DNA of 6,829 nucleotides from assembly GCA_903895475.1 (NCBI GenBank), contig CAITUF010000055.1, positions 1 to 6,829 on the forward strand, read 5' to 3'. This DNA is from an uncultured Opitutia bacterium (GTDB taxonomy: Bacteria > Verrucomicrobiota > Verrucomicrobiia > Opitutales > UBA953). The notes under the pieces are model-generated. The model was not told the origin of the DNA and made no database searches. It saw nothing but the letters and a program-made list of their open reading frames with translations. Within the stretch, counting starts at the first letter, position 1, and every line of letters begins with the position of its first letter. A program made the translations under genes and the position numbers. Shown here in pieces: positions 1-6,332 of this stretch.

Positions 1-486
1 CCCGGGTAAGATTCGCTCGGGGCAATGCGCGTAGAGAATATCGGCTGGCAGCGCGAGACCGCGACTAGCTAACTCGGCTTCCAGCCAGGCTTTTACTTTT
101 TCGGTCGTACCGACCGGAGAGGTGGATTCAAGGATAACCAGATTACCAGCGCGGACGTGCGGAGCCAGCGAGCGGGTAGCGGCCTCAACATACGAGAGGT
201 CGGGCAAACGACTCCCGTCCGGCTGAACGTCAAAAGGCGTGGGGACGGCGAGAATGAAAACCGCTGCGGGGGCTGGGACGGTGGCCGCACGTAAGTTGCC
301 CGATTGCACAGCGGCGCGGACGAGTACGTCTAGGTCCGGCTCCTGGATGTGGATCTTTCCGCTATTGATGGTCTCGACCACCGCAGGGCTGACGTCGACG
401 CCGAGGACGCGCTTACCCTTAGTCGCAAAGATGGAAGCCGTCGGTAAACCAATGTAACCGAGGCCGAGGACGCACAGGTCGTTCAT
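1..486 (-). CDS. wecC: UDP-N-acetyl-D-mannosamine dehydrogenase, N-terminal part (WecC-like)
   Basis: Only the first 162 residues are present; the frame is open to base 1. The family oxidises UDP-ManNAc to UDP-ManNAcA with two NAD+ in the cytoplasm, supplying an acidic sugar for surface glycans. Visible in the sequence: the NAD-binding Rossmann motif GLGYIG at residues 8-13, acidic D31 at the end of the second strand, IHIQEPDL at 45-52, VPTPF at 81-85, ESTSPVGTTEK at 120-130 and CPERILPG at 155-162. The IHIQEPDL and CPERILPG wording is closer to remembered E. coli WecC (about 420 residues) than to UDP-glucose dehydrogenases. The central domain, catalytic Cys and C-terminal UDP-binding domain lie outside the window, so substrate is inferred. 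The ATG overlaps the stop of the upstream oxidoreductase as ATGA, indicating translational coupling. A related UDP-GlcNAc/GalNAc 6-dehydrogenase is the main alternative. Confidence 0.85.
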   Translation of the reverse strand, partial: MNDLCVLGLGYIGLPTASIFATKGKRVLGVDVSPAVVETINSGKIHIQEPDLDVLVRAAVQSGNLRAATVPAPAAVFILAVPTPFDVQPDGSRLPDLSYVEAATRSLAPHVRAGNLVILESTSPVGTTEKVKAWLEAELASRGLALPADILYAHCPERILPG

Positions 487-2555
487 GGAGAGGAAGAGAT
501 GGGCATGCTTTGCATACGAATAGACCAGCGGGATACCTCCAGTAACTCGTCGAGGGGAATGGGGGCGGCGGTGCCGGCGGCGGCGGCCCGGAGAAAAGCC
601 TGAAGCGCCCAGCGGTGGCCTTTGTCGGGCGAAGACATCCAGAAGCCGCCGCGGTTAAACCCGGCGATGCCACGACCGCGGCACTTCGTCCAGTTATCGA
701 TTTCTACTTCCCAATCCGCGCCGGAAATCCGGAAGTGCTCCTTGGGCTGACTGGGCGAGAGGTCCGTGAGGTAATGAATTTGGCCCGTGGAGCCATCCGC
801 AAACTCTAAGGTGAAGCGACCCGCATCTTGTCCGTCGGCACCGCGATAGGTGGCGTGGACGGAAGCAATCGGAGCGCCCGCCCAGTAACGGAAGAGGTCC
901 ACAAAGTGGCAGGCTTCGCCGACAATCCGCCCACCACCGACCTGCGGATCTAACAGCCAATGATCGCGGGCGAGGGTGCCGGCGTTGATAGTGGCTTCAA
1001 AATGCTTTGGGCCCGGGATTTGCCGGAGGCGCTGGGCAACGTGTTGGGCCAGCGGGGCGAAGCGGCGGTTGAAGCCCACCATGAGGAGCTGGCCAGTGGC
1101 TGCCTGGGCGGCAGCGATTTCCGCTAACTCGACCTCGGAGAGCGCCAACGGCTTCTCGACCCAGACGGCCTTACCGGCCTGCAAGGCCGCGATGGCCTGG
1201 GCCGCGTGCTGATGGTGTCGCGTCGACAGGAAGACCGAGCGGACGGCCGTATCGGCGAGGGCTGTCGGTAAATCCGTGGAGACCCGCCAGGCCTTGGCTT
1301 GGCGAGCGACAATCAAAGCGGAGGCTCCTCGAGCCGAAACCACATGGGCGACGACCGGGCACGGATTCTGGGCTAAGAGCGCCGGCACGAGCGTGCGGGC
1401 CGCAAAATTTCCTGCCCCGATGAGCGCCACTTGCTGAGTGGCAGGCGAGGGCACGGAGGGACGGAGGGTGACGTTTTGCGCTAAGAGGTCCGCGGCATCG
1501 CCGTAGGTCAGTAACAGACCCAAAGTCCCCTTGCGGTGCATCGTCCCGTAGGCGCCATCCGCCTGCTCGAACGCTAGGCGTTCGGAGATTAACCCCTCGG
1601 TCGACAGGCGCCCTTGAGCCATGAGCGTGAGTACCGCCTGAAAGTTACTCCGCGCCGAGTAAACATCGGTCGGGTCGGGTGAGCCATAGGACTGGGAAAC
1701 CTGGAAGCTGACTTCGTTGCGGTAGAAGTCCGCGCGGTTCAATTGCAGTCCGACTACGCCAACCAAGACGACTTTACCGTGGCGACGACAACAACGGGCG
1801 GCGAGATTAACAGGCTCAGCGGACGGCGTGGAAGCGGTAATGAGTACACCCGCAACACCCGACCCCTCCGACCATGCCAGAATATCAGGCAACGGATCGG
1901 CCGTTGGGTGTAACGTGAAGCAGCGGGCACCGAAACGTTCGGCGGCCAGGCATTTATCCGAATCGGGGTCGAGGCCATAGACCTCATAGCCTTGGGCGAC
2001 GAGTAAGCGCACCGCGAGTTGGCCAATTAAGCCCAGACCACTGACCACGATGCGGTCGCCGGGCTGGGCACCTATCAGGCGTACCCCTTGCAGGGCGATG
2101 GCGGCGAGTGGCGTAAACACCGCGTCCTCATCGGTAACATTGTCGGGAATGCGCTCGACGAGCCCATCGGCCACCGAAACGACCTCAGCGTGTGGTCCAT
2201 TGGAAACGACGCGGTCGCCAAGCGTGAGGTCCGACCGCGTCGGGGACGCCACGACCCGACCGACATTGCAATAGCCCATCGGGATGGGCTGCGCGAGCTT
2301 GCTCCGGATGGCCTGGACGGCGGGCAGGAAGCCTTCGGCGCGAATCTTTTGCCAAACTTGGCGAACGCGCTCGGGCTGCTGGCGAGCCTTCTGGAACCAG
2401 CCAGCGCGGCCAAACTCCACCAACATGCGCTCCGTGCCGAGCGACACTAACGAATGCGTGGCTTGAATCAGGACGCACCCCGCCGACGGGCCAGGCGCAG
2501 GCACGTGAGCTAGTTCCGTTCGACCGGAACCTAAGTGCTGAAGAATTTGTCGCAT
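483..2555 (-). CDS. Two-domain oxidoreductase: zinc-less MDR dehydrogenase fused to Gfo/Idh/MocA domain
   Basis: This 690-residue protein joins two NAD(P)-dependent dehydrogenase folds. Residues about 1-355 are an MDR (alcohol-dehydrogenase-like) domain, with SLGTERMLVEFG at 38-49, MGYCNVGRVV at 93-102, GDRVVSNGPHAEVV at 113-126 and the Rossmann motif GLGLIG at 173-178. The cluster of four closely spaced cysteines that binds structural zinc in classical members is absent. Residues about 374-690 are a Gfo/Idh/MocA domain, with GAGNFA at 380-385, the family EKP at 467-469 (catalytic Lys468), GFNRRFAP at 494-501 and GEACHFVDLFRYW at 546-558. This architecture is known as bi-domain oxidoreductase and is often found in exopolysaccharide or O-antigen clusters; its exact reaction is not established to my knowledge. 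The location suggests it acts on a sugar nucleotide or glycan intermediate. It starts 15 bp after the ligase stop, with no well-placed Shine-Dalgarno; AAGGTGAG lies too far upstream. It ends overlapping wecC. Both domains look intact. Confidence 0.9.
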   Translation of the reverse strand: MRQILQHLGSGRTELAHVPAPGPSAGCVLIQATHSLVSLGTERMLVEFGRAGWFQKARQQPERVRQVWQKIRAEGFLPAVQAIRSKLAQPIPMGYCNVGRVVASPTRSDLTLGDRVVSNGPHAEVVSVADGLVERIPDNVTDEDAVFTPLAAIALQGVRLIGAQPGDRIVVSGLGLIGQLAVRLLVAQGYEVYGLDPDSDKCLAAERFGARCFTLHPTADPLPDILAWSEGSGVAGVLITASTPSAEPVNLAARCCRRHGKVVLVGVVGLQLNRADFYRNEVSFQVSQSYGSPDPTDVYSARSNFQAVLTLMAQGRLSTEGLISERLAFEQADGAYGTMHRKGTLGLLLTYGDAADLLAQNVTLRPSVPSPATQQVALIGAGNFAARTLVPALLAQNPCPVVAHVVSARGASALIVARQAKAWRVSTDLPTALADTAVRSVFLSTRHHQHAAQAIAALQAGKAVWVEKPLALSEVELAEIAAAQAATGQLLMVGFNRRFAPLAQHVAQRLRQIPGPKHFEATINAGTLARDHWLLDPQVGGGRIVGEACHFVDLFRYWAGAPIASVHATYRGADGQDAGRFTLEFADGSTGQIHYLTDLSPSQPKEHFRISGADWEVEIDNWTKCRGRGIAGFNRGGFWMSSPDKGHRWALQAFLRAAAAGTAAPIPLDELLEVSRWSIRMQSMPISSSP
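487..506 (-). promoter_or_regulatory. Pyrimidine-rich leader of wecC, inside the upstream gene
   Basis: Within the end of the oxidoreductase gene, 16 of the 17 bases just before the wecC ATG are pyrimidines. There is no Shine-Dalgarno. With the ATGA overlap, re-initiation by ribosomes finishing the upstream gene is the likely mode of translation. Confidence 0.4.
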
Positions 2556-2570
2556 CCGCGCTAATTAAAA

Positions 2571-4250
2571 TTACTCACCTTCGGCCGGTAAAACGTCCGC
2601 CTGTGCCCGCAAATCGTGTTCGGTGAACGTCACCATCGCGGCGATAATTAAGGCCAGGGAATAGAGCAACGGCGTGAACCAGAAGATTAATTCCAGTGAT
2701 GCGTGAAGGCTTACGAGGATTAGCACGCCAGCCAACGGAATCGCCTCGGGATGTCCGCGGCGACAGGCCCGGCGAATCCAACGCCCCAACCACCACAAGC
2801 CAGCGAGGACCGGAAGCATCCCGACTACGCCCCATTCGGCGAGCATCTGCAGCCAGTCGCAATGGGCATAGGTAGCACGAATGGCCAACTTACCATTCGC
2901 GTCTTGGAGGGGCTTCTCGTCCGCCTGAAAGACGGGGGAAACCCAGCGGTAAGAACCGGCGCCCCAACCCGTCCAGACCTTGCCAGACCAGCCGCCGGCG
3001 CTGGCCATCGCCCAAGTCGAGCGGCGGAGGGGTGCGCGGTCATCGGCGCCGTTGACCTGATAGTTCGCGGCCTTCAACTGAATTTTTTTCTCAAGACTCC
3101 GGAAGTCCCCGGCGAAAAAGAAGGCCGCGAACACCACGGCAAGCCCGGCCACAGAGACCCAGATGACATCTCGCGACACCAGCGATTCCTTCGGCGTGCC
3201 CAGAAAATAAGCCAGCGGGGTAACGACTGCCAGCAAGAGGAGCACCATGATAGCGGCGCCAATACTCGTCGTGAAAAAAACAAAAAGACCGAGAAAGGCC
3301 GCGCAAAAAGCAGCGAGGAGGTAGGGGCCCCCGCGGGTCACGGAAGCCTGGGAGCGACCTAGATGCCAGAATGTCAGCGCCACCGCGACCGCGGCATTTA
3401 AATAAAAATAGATGCCGGCGTGGTTCCGGTTGATAAACGTCCCGAACGTTGTCGCGCCGACGGGCACGGGATAGCCGAGAATCTCTTCCAGATAGCCCCG
3501 TTGATTCAGAAACCCGTAGACGGCGTAGACGACCGCGACCGCGAGGCCGATCCAAGCGAGGATGACTAGGCCACGCCGCCGGCGCAGGCCAACGCGCAGC
3601 GCTCCGAAGATCAGCCAAGGTCCCATTAAGGTAAGCATGAGGCGCCATGCGTTCATGCCACCCGGGTCATTTTCATCGGACACGAACGGCGCCGCGAGGC
3701 CGCTCGGCAACCACGCCACCGGCTTCTCCCTGAAGATGCGCCAGAAGAGGTCCTTCTCCACCACCGTGCCCCAGGGGTTCAGGGCCTGCACCGCGCAATA
3801 GGTGAAGAGAACTACCACGACCCAGAAAGGAACGGACGTCACCCAATCACGCAGGCATTCCTTGGCGGGCCGGGAGCGCCGATCGCCGTAAAGGAGAACC
3901 GCGGGGAATACTTGAGCGACGAGGCCGCCGACAGGGAAGGCCCAATAGTCGATGCTTTTCAGGGCGCTGAAGCCATCGTCGGGATTCGGTAGTCGCAACC
4001 AGGTATATCCCAAAGCAAGGGCCCAGGCGCCGAGCGCATAACACTGCGCCCGATGATTTCCCACCGCCGCCACGAGCGCCGCCACCGCTACGCCCAGCAA
4101 CAGTAGCATCGGCCAGAGCACCACCCCACCCCACGTCCAAGGCACCAGCACGAGGATGGCCGCCGTCAAACCAATGACGGAAATCTCACGGGGTGTGAGC
4201 GCTGGCCGACGCAAACGGCGGCCAGCTTCAAAAGTGTGGTCGGCAGCCAT
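2571..4250 (-). CDS. O-antigen ligase / polymerase family membrane protein (Wzy_C type)
   Basis: A 559-residue polytopic inner-membrane protein with about 12-14 predicted hydrophobic segments, for example 23-42, 43-63, 140-157, 201-218, 227-247, 278-297, 309-326, 329-350, 360-380, 473-490 and 503-540. Family landmarks are TFINRNHAGIYF at 271-282, R409/R410 followed by a G-W-G-A-G-S turn at 428-433, and AHCDWLQMLAEWGVVG at 462-477 in the large periplasmic loop. His463 matches the conserved His that is essential in WaaL-type ligases. A late LHASLELIFWF at 515-525 is also typical. Such proteins move an undecaprenyl-PP-linked glycan onto lipid A core (WaaL) or polymerise repeat units (Wzy); sequence alone does not separate these roles. 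I chose the ATG at 4250, 5 bp after the kdsD stop. A frame extension to 4307 would overlap kdsD by 52 bp and adds only a polar, arginine-rich stretch. Tight spacing on both sides supports one operon. Confidence 0.85.
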   Translation of the reverse strand: MAADHTFEAGRRLRRPALTPREISVIGLTAAILVLVPWTWGGVVLWPMLLLLGVAVAALVAAVGNHRAQCYALGAWALALGYTWLRLPNPDDGFSALKSIDYWAFPVGGLVAQVFPAVLLYGDRRSRPAKECLRDWVTSVPFWVVVVLFTYCAVQALNPWGTVVEKDLFWRIFREKPVAWLPSGLAAPFVSDENDPGGMNAWRLMLTLMGPWLIFGALRVGLRRRRGLVILAWIGLAVAVVYAVYGFLNQRGYLEEILGYPVPVGATTFGTFINRNHAGIYFYLNAAVAVALTFWHLGRSQASVTRGGPYLLAAFCAAFLGLFVFFTTSIGAAIMVLLLLAVVTPLAYFLGTPKESLVSRDVIWVSVAGLAVVFAAFFFAGDFRSLEKKIQLKAANYQVNGADDRAPLRRSTWAMASAGGWSGKVWTGWGAGSYRWVSPVFQADEKPLQDANGKLAIRATYAHCDWLQMLAEWGVVGMLPVLAGLWWLGRWIRRACRRGHPEAIPLAGVLILVSLHASLELIFWFTPLLYSLALIIAAMVTFTEHDLRAQADVLPAEGE

Positions 4251-4255
4251 GCGAA

Positions 4256-5230
4256 TTAAACGAGCCCCGCTTGATAGATGTCGTGGATGCGCAGCAGACC
4301 GAGGCATCGTTGCGTCGCTGGGTCAGTCACTGGCAGGACAGAAATCTGCGACGGGCGATCCTCCATAACCCGGGCGGCATCCCCGAGCGAAACCGCGGGG
4401 TGCGTGCGGATGGGATTCTTCGTCATGATGTCGCCAGCGTTAGCCGCGTTGAGATCGATCCCACGACTCAAGGCCCGCCGGAGGTCACCATCCGTGATCA
4501 AGCCAGCCAGGATTCCCTCCGCGCCCAAGATACAAGCGGCGCCGTGCGGATGACGGGTCATGGCGATGACGGTATCACGGAGCGAGGTTTCCACGGCAAC
4601 GACGGCGCAACGCTCGAGCGGTTGCAGGGCTTCGCCCACGGTGAGCAGTAAATTGCGCCCGAGTTGACCTGCCGGGTGGAAGCGCGCGAAGTCGCTCGCA
4701 GCAAAACCGCGCTTAGTCATCAAGGCCGCCGCCAAGGCATCGCCCAAGGCCAACGTCAGGAGCGCACTCGTTGTCGGGACTAGGCCCAACGGGTCGGCCT
4801 CAGGGCGCGCCCCGATATCGAGGACAATATCGGACTGTGTGGCCAAGGGCGACTGGACATTGCCGACGATGGCAATGAGTGGGGACTTAAAGGAGCGCAG
4901 CACGGGCAAGAGCCGCACCAATTCGGCGGTCGAGCCCGAGCGGGACACGAGGATGACCGGATCGCCGGGCTGGAGGATCCCCAGGTCGCCATGCACCGCG
5001 TCGGCGGCATGCAGGAAAATTGCGGGCGTCCCGGTGCTGCACAAGGTCGCCGCGACCTTCTGCGCGATGAGGCCGGATTTACCGACGCCACAGAGCACAA
5101 CCTTGCCGGAGTGCGCTGCAATCAAATCGACGGCCTTCGTAAAGGTGCCGTCCAGACGCGTGGCGAGTTCGGAGAGCGCCTCGGCTTCGGCCTGCAGGAG
5201 AGCACGGGCGGAATTTAGGGGAGTGGTCAT
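4256..5230 (-). CDS. kdsD: D-arabinose 5-phosphate isomerase (KdsD/KpsF/GutQ family)
   Basis: A 324-residue cytoplasmic enzyme that converts ribulose 5-phosphate to arabinose 5-phosphate, the first committed step to Kdo. The SIS domain (about 30-170) carries GVGKSG at 48-53, HGDLG at 80-84, SRSGS at 96-100 and DPLGLVPTTS at 146-155. Lys51, Glu103, Glu144 and His185 line up, at a constant offset of 8, with Lys59, Glu111, Glu152 and His193 that I recall as active-site residues of E. coli KdsD (328 residues). Two CBS domains follow, about 205-258 (with ITDGDLRRAL at 245-254) and 268-322. The ATG at 5230 gives the usual family length and N-terminus. An in-frame ATG at 5302 would add 24 atypical residues and would translate across repeat A in the intergenic region, so I rejected it. 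There is no Shine-Dalgarno; the leader is pyrimidine-rich. KdsD, KpsF and GutQ paralogues cannot be told apart by sequence alone, but kdsB next door favours a Kdo role. Confidence 0.92.
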   Translation of the reverse strand: MTTPLNSARALLQAEAEALSELATRLDGTFTKAVDLIAAHSGKVVLCGVGKSGLIAQKVAATLCSTGTPAIFLHAADAVHGDLGILQPGDPVILVSRSGSTAELVRLLPVLRSFKSPLIAIVGNVQSPLATQSDIVLDIGARPEADPLGLVPTTSALLTLALGDALAAALMTKRGFAASDFARFHPAGQLGRNLLLTVGEALQPLERCAVVAVETSLRDTVIAMTRHPHGAACILGAEGILAGLITDGDLRRALSRGIDLNAANAGDIMTKNPIRTHPAVSLGDAARVMEDRPSQISVLPVTDPATQRCLGLLRIHDIYQAGLV

Positions 5231-5250
5231 GAGGTGAAAGAAGAAAGAGC
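5231..5250 (-). promoter_or_regulatory. Pyrimidine-rich leader of kdsD, no Shine-Dalgarno
   Basis: On the coding strand 18 of the 20 bases before the kdsD ATG are C or T. No purine-rich Shine-Dalgarno is present. Initiation may rely on ribosomal protein S1 or lack of structure; that is inference. Confidence 0.45.
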
Positions 5251-5265
5251 TAAGGCCGGGAGGGC

Positions 5266-5310
5266 GTGCAAAGGTGCAAGTCGGAGCGCGGCTCCTGTGC
5301 AAATATGCAA
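5266..5310 (+). repeat. Structured repeat, copy A (14-mer, hairpin, 14-mer)
   Basis: Order on the plus strand: GTGCAAAGGTGCAA at 5266-5279, three bases GTC, a perfect hairpin GGAGC-GCG-GCTCC at 5283-5295, one T, then GTGCAAATATGCAA at 5297-5310. Each 14-mer is itself two near-tandem GTGCAA-type half units 8 bp apart. Copy B lies inverted 102 bp away with the same order and spacing. This resembles a REP-like palindromic unit, but I do not recognise the family. Confidence 0.7.
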
Positions 5311-5321
5311 TAGTGGTAAGC

Positions 5322-5362
5322 GTGCGGTAAAAAGAAATAGGCTGGGCGGCCGTGTGCGGTAA
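5322..5362 (+). repeat. 9-bp direct repeat GTGCGGTAA in the spacer between copies A and B
   Basis: GTGCGGTAA occurs at 5322-5330 and again at 5354-5362, 32 bp apart start to start, about three helical turns. It could be a protein-binding site pair or chance; nothing else supports a function. Confidence 0.3.
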
Positions 5363-5412
5363 CGATCTAAAACAAAATCGAGCTAGCCGAGATATCGCGA
5401 CAGCTTCGACGT

Positions 5413-5455
5413 TTGCACCTTTGCACAGGCCGTAGGCCGATTAGCACTTTTGCAC
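5413..5455 (-). repeat. Structured repeat, copy B, inverted relative to copy A
   Basis: Read on the minus strand: GTGCAAAAGTGCTA (5455-5442), three bases ATC, hairpin GGCC-TAC-GGCC (5438-5428), one T, then GTGCAAAGGTGCAA (5426-5413). The last 14-mer is identical to the first 14-mer of copy A. The spacer lengths of 3 and 1 nt match copy A exactly, and the hairpin has a different stem sequence that still pairs. Head-to-head pairing recalls BIME-type mosaics. Confidence 0.7.
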
Positions 5456-5487
5456 GCTGCGGCTCCTGCCGTAGCCTTAGGCCGCCG

Positions 5488-6219
5488 TCACAGCATCTTC
5501 CGGGCGACCGCGAGGTCTTCCGGGGTATCAATCGCGACGGGATGATACTGGGTAACGACGGTCTGGAACGTGAAGCCGTGAGCCAAGAAACGTAGCTGCT
5601 CCAGCGACTCGACCGTTTCGAGTTCGGTGGGTGCCAGCTTCGAGTAACCAGCCAAGGTTGCGCGGTCGTAGCCGTAGACGCCGATATGGACCCAGTAATC
5701 GCGCCGCGCGACCCACTCGGTCGGATCAACGCCGCGGAGGTGCGGAATCGGACTACGCGAGAAGTAGATAGCTTCGCCATTCTCGGCCCGGACGACCTTA
5801 ACCACACTGCTAGCCATTAAGCGCTCCGTGGTCTGAATCTTCGAGACCGCGGTGACCAGCCGGCACTGCGTTTCCTTCCAGCGCGTGATCAAGCCGTCCA
5901 AAAGGTCGGGCTGAATAAAAGGCTCGTCGCCCTGAACGTTCAGGAAAAAATCGCCGGGCACTTGGTCGATGACGCTCGCCATCCGTGCGGTGCCCGAAGG
6001 GCAATCGGGGGAAGTCATCACCACCTCGGCGCCGAACCCACGGGCGACCTGCGCGACCTCTTCGGAGTCGGTCAGCAGAATGACGCGGTCCGCTTGGCGG
6101 ACCTGCTTGGCTTTTTCCCAAACATGCTGGACCACGGGCTTACCCCCGAGATCAAGCAGAACCTTACGCGGCAGACGCGTGGAAGCGATGCGAGCAGGGA
6201 TGCAAAGGGTAATGGACAT
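5488..6219 (-). CDS. kdsB: 3-deoxy-manno-octulosonate cytidylyltransferase (CMP-Kdo synthetase)
   Basis: A 243-residue cytoplasmic enzyme, close to the 248 residues of E. coli KdsB, that activates Kdo with CTP to give CMP-Kdo for LPS inner core or capsule linker synthesis. Family motifs appear in order: PARIASTRLPRK at 8-19 (nucleotide-binding loop), SGTAR at 75-79, NVQGDEP at 94-100 with Asp98 as probable Mg2+ ligand, YFSRSPIP at 152-159, IGVYGYDR at 179-186, LEQLR at 206-210 and DTPED at 231-235 with Asp231 as the second probable metal ligand. Residue 18 is Arg where E. coli has Gly in the STRLPGK loop, a modest deviation. The ATG at 6219 gives the canonical N-terminus. It has a pyrimidine-rich leader and no Shine-Dalgarno. 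kdsD lies 257 bp downstream. Neither kdsA nor kdsC is in the window, so the rest of the Kdo pathway must be elsewhere. Confidence 0.95.
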   Translation of the reverse strand: MSITLCIPARIASTRLPRKVLLDLGGKPVVQHVWEKAKQVRQADRVILLTDSEEVAQVARGFGAEVVMTSPDCPSGTARMASVIDQVPGDFFLNVQGDEPFIQPDLLDGLITRWKETQCRLVTAVSKIQTTERLMASSVVKVVRAENGEAIYFSRSPIPHLRGVDPTEWVARRDYWVHIGVYGYDRATLAGYSKLAPTELETVESLEQLRFLAHGFTFQTVVTQYHPVAIDTPEDLAVARKML

Positions 6220-6239
6220 GATGAAATAAGGGTTAGGAG
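6220..6239 (-). promoter_or_regulatory. Pyrimidine-rich leader of kdsB, no Shine-Dalgarno
   Basis: On the coding strand 16 of the 20 bases before the kdsB ATG are C or T and no AGGAGG-like motif is present. The ATG start is nevertheless firm because the protein N-terminus matches the family. Confidence 0.4.
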
Positions 6240-6281
6240 ATTCGTTGGCTAGTGGGCTAGGAGCATCGGTGGGAGTGCGGA

Positions 6282-6297
6282 GGCCGGATTAACGGCC
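6282..6297. repeat. Hairpin with 5-bp GGCCG/CGGCC stem
   Basis: GGCCG, a 6-nt loop GATTAA, then CGGCC form a perfect short stem in the gap between fcl and kdsB. No T tract follows on the minus strand, so it is not a classical intrinsic terminator. Confidence 0.4.
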
Positions 6298-6304
6298 AAG
6301 GGGA

Positions 6305-6319
6305 GTGGGCGTTCGCCAC
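6305..6319. repeat. Short hairpin with one bulged base
   Basis: GTGGGC and GCCAC around a GTTC loop pair with a single bulged base. It lies between the hairpins at 6282-6297 and 6333-6349, forming a structured stretch downstream of fcl. Confidence 0.3.
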
Positions 6320-6332
6320 TAGTCAACCAGCC

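Larger units (their letters stand above)
5231..5487. other. 257-bp intergenic region between kdsB and kdsD, repeat-rich
   Basis: No credible gene is seen here on either strand. It holds two inverted copies of a structured repeat (5266-5310 and 5413-5455), a 9-bp direct repeat in the spacer, an imperfect palindrome with CGAT/ATCG arms at 5363-5380, and a 10-bp direct repeat GCGGCTCCTG at 5288-5297 and 5459-5468. An AT-rich stretch inside the spacer could hold a minus-strand promoter for kdsD. The best pair I see is TTACCG, 17 bp, CATATT, ending near 5304, which is weak. No hairpin followed by a T tract marks a classical terminator after kdsB. Confidence 0.6.
6244..6328. repeat. Imperfect 12-bp inverted repeat framing the fcl-kdsB gap
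   Basis: GTTGGCTAGTGG at 6244-6255 pairs with CCACTAGTCAAC at 6317-6328 at 11 of 12 positions. The arms enclose 61 bp that hold the hairpin at 6282-6297. It could be an extended mRNA structure between the two genes or a degenerate repeat element. Confidence 0.4.

Noticed and set aside
2088..2450. 120-codon open frame on the plus strand
   Set aside because: It is antisense to the MDR domain of the oxidoreductase, which has strong family motifs in its own frame. No domain is recognisable in the antisense product.
2751..3362. 203-codon open frame on the plus strand
   Set aside because: It lies wholly antisense to the O-antigen ligase gene. Its translation is low-complexity, rich in charged residues and Pro/Gly, with no recognisable motif. 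GC-rich coding DNA readily gives such antisense frames.
4251..4307. Upstream in-frame ATG extending the ligase by 19 residues
   Set aside because: It would overlap kdsD by 52 bp and add a polar arginine-rich stretch. The ATG at 4250 lies 5 bp after the kdsD stop and fits the operon spacing.
4839..5237. 132-codon open frame on the plus strand
   Set aside because: It is antisense to the SIS domain of kdsD, with no recognisable features; it is a shadow of the real gene.
5231..5302. Upstream in-frame ATG extending kdsD by 24 residues
   Set aside because: The extension passes through repeat copy A, has no family similarity, and would make the protein longer than usual. The ATG at 5230 fits the KdsD family.
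5266..5455. CRISPR array or integron attC site as an explanation of the repeats
   Set aside because: There are only two inverted copies with internal hairpins, not evenly spaced direct repeats with unique spacers. No attC-type core GTTRRRY/RYYYAAC pair is seen at the ends.
5456..5487. Intrinsic terminator after kdsB
   Set aside because: Only 4-bp stems such as CGGC/GCCG can be drawn and no T tract follows on the minus strand.
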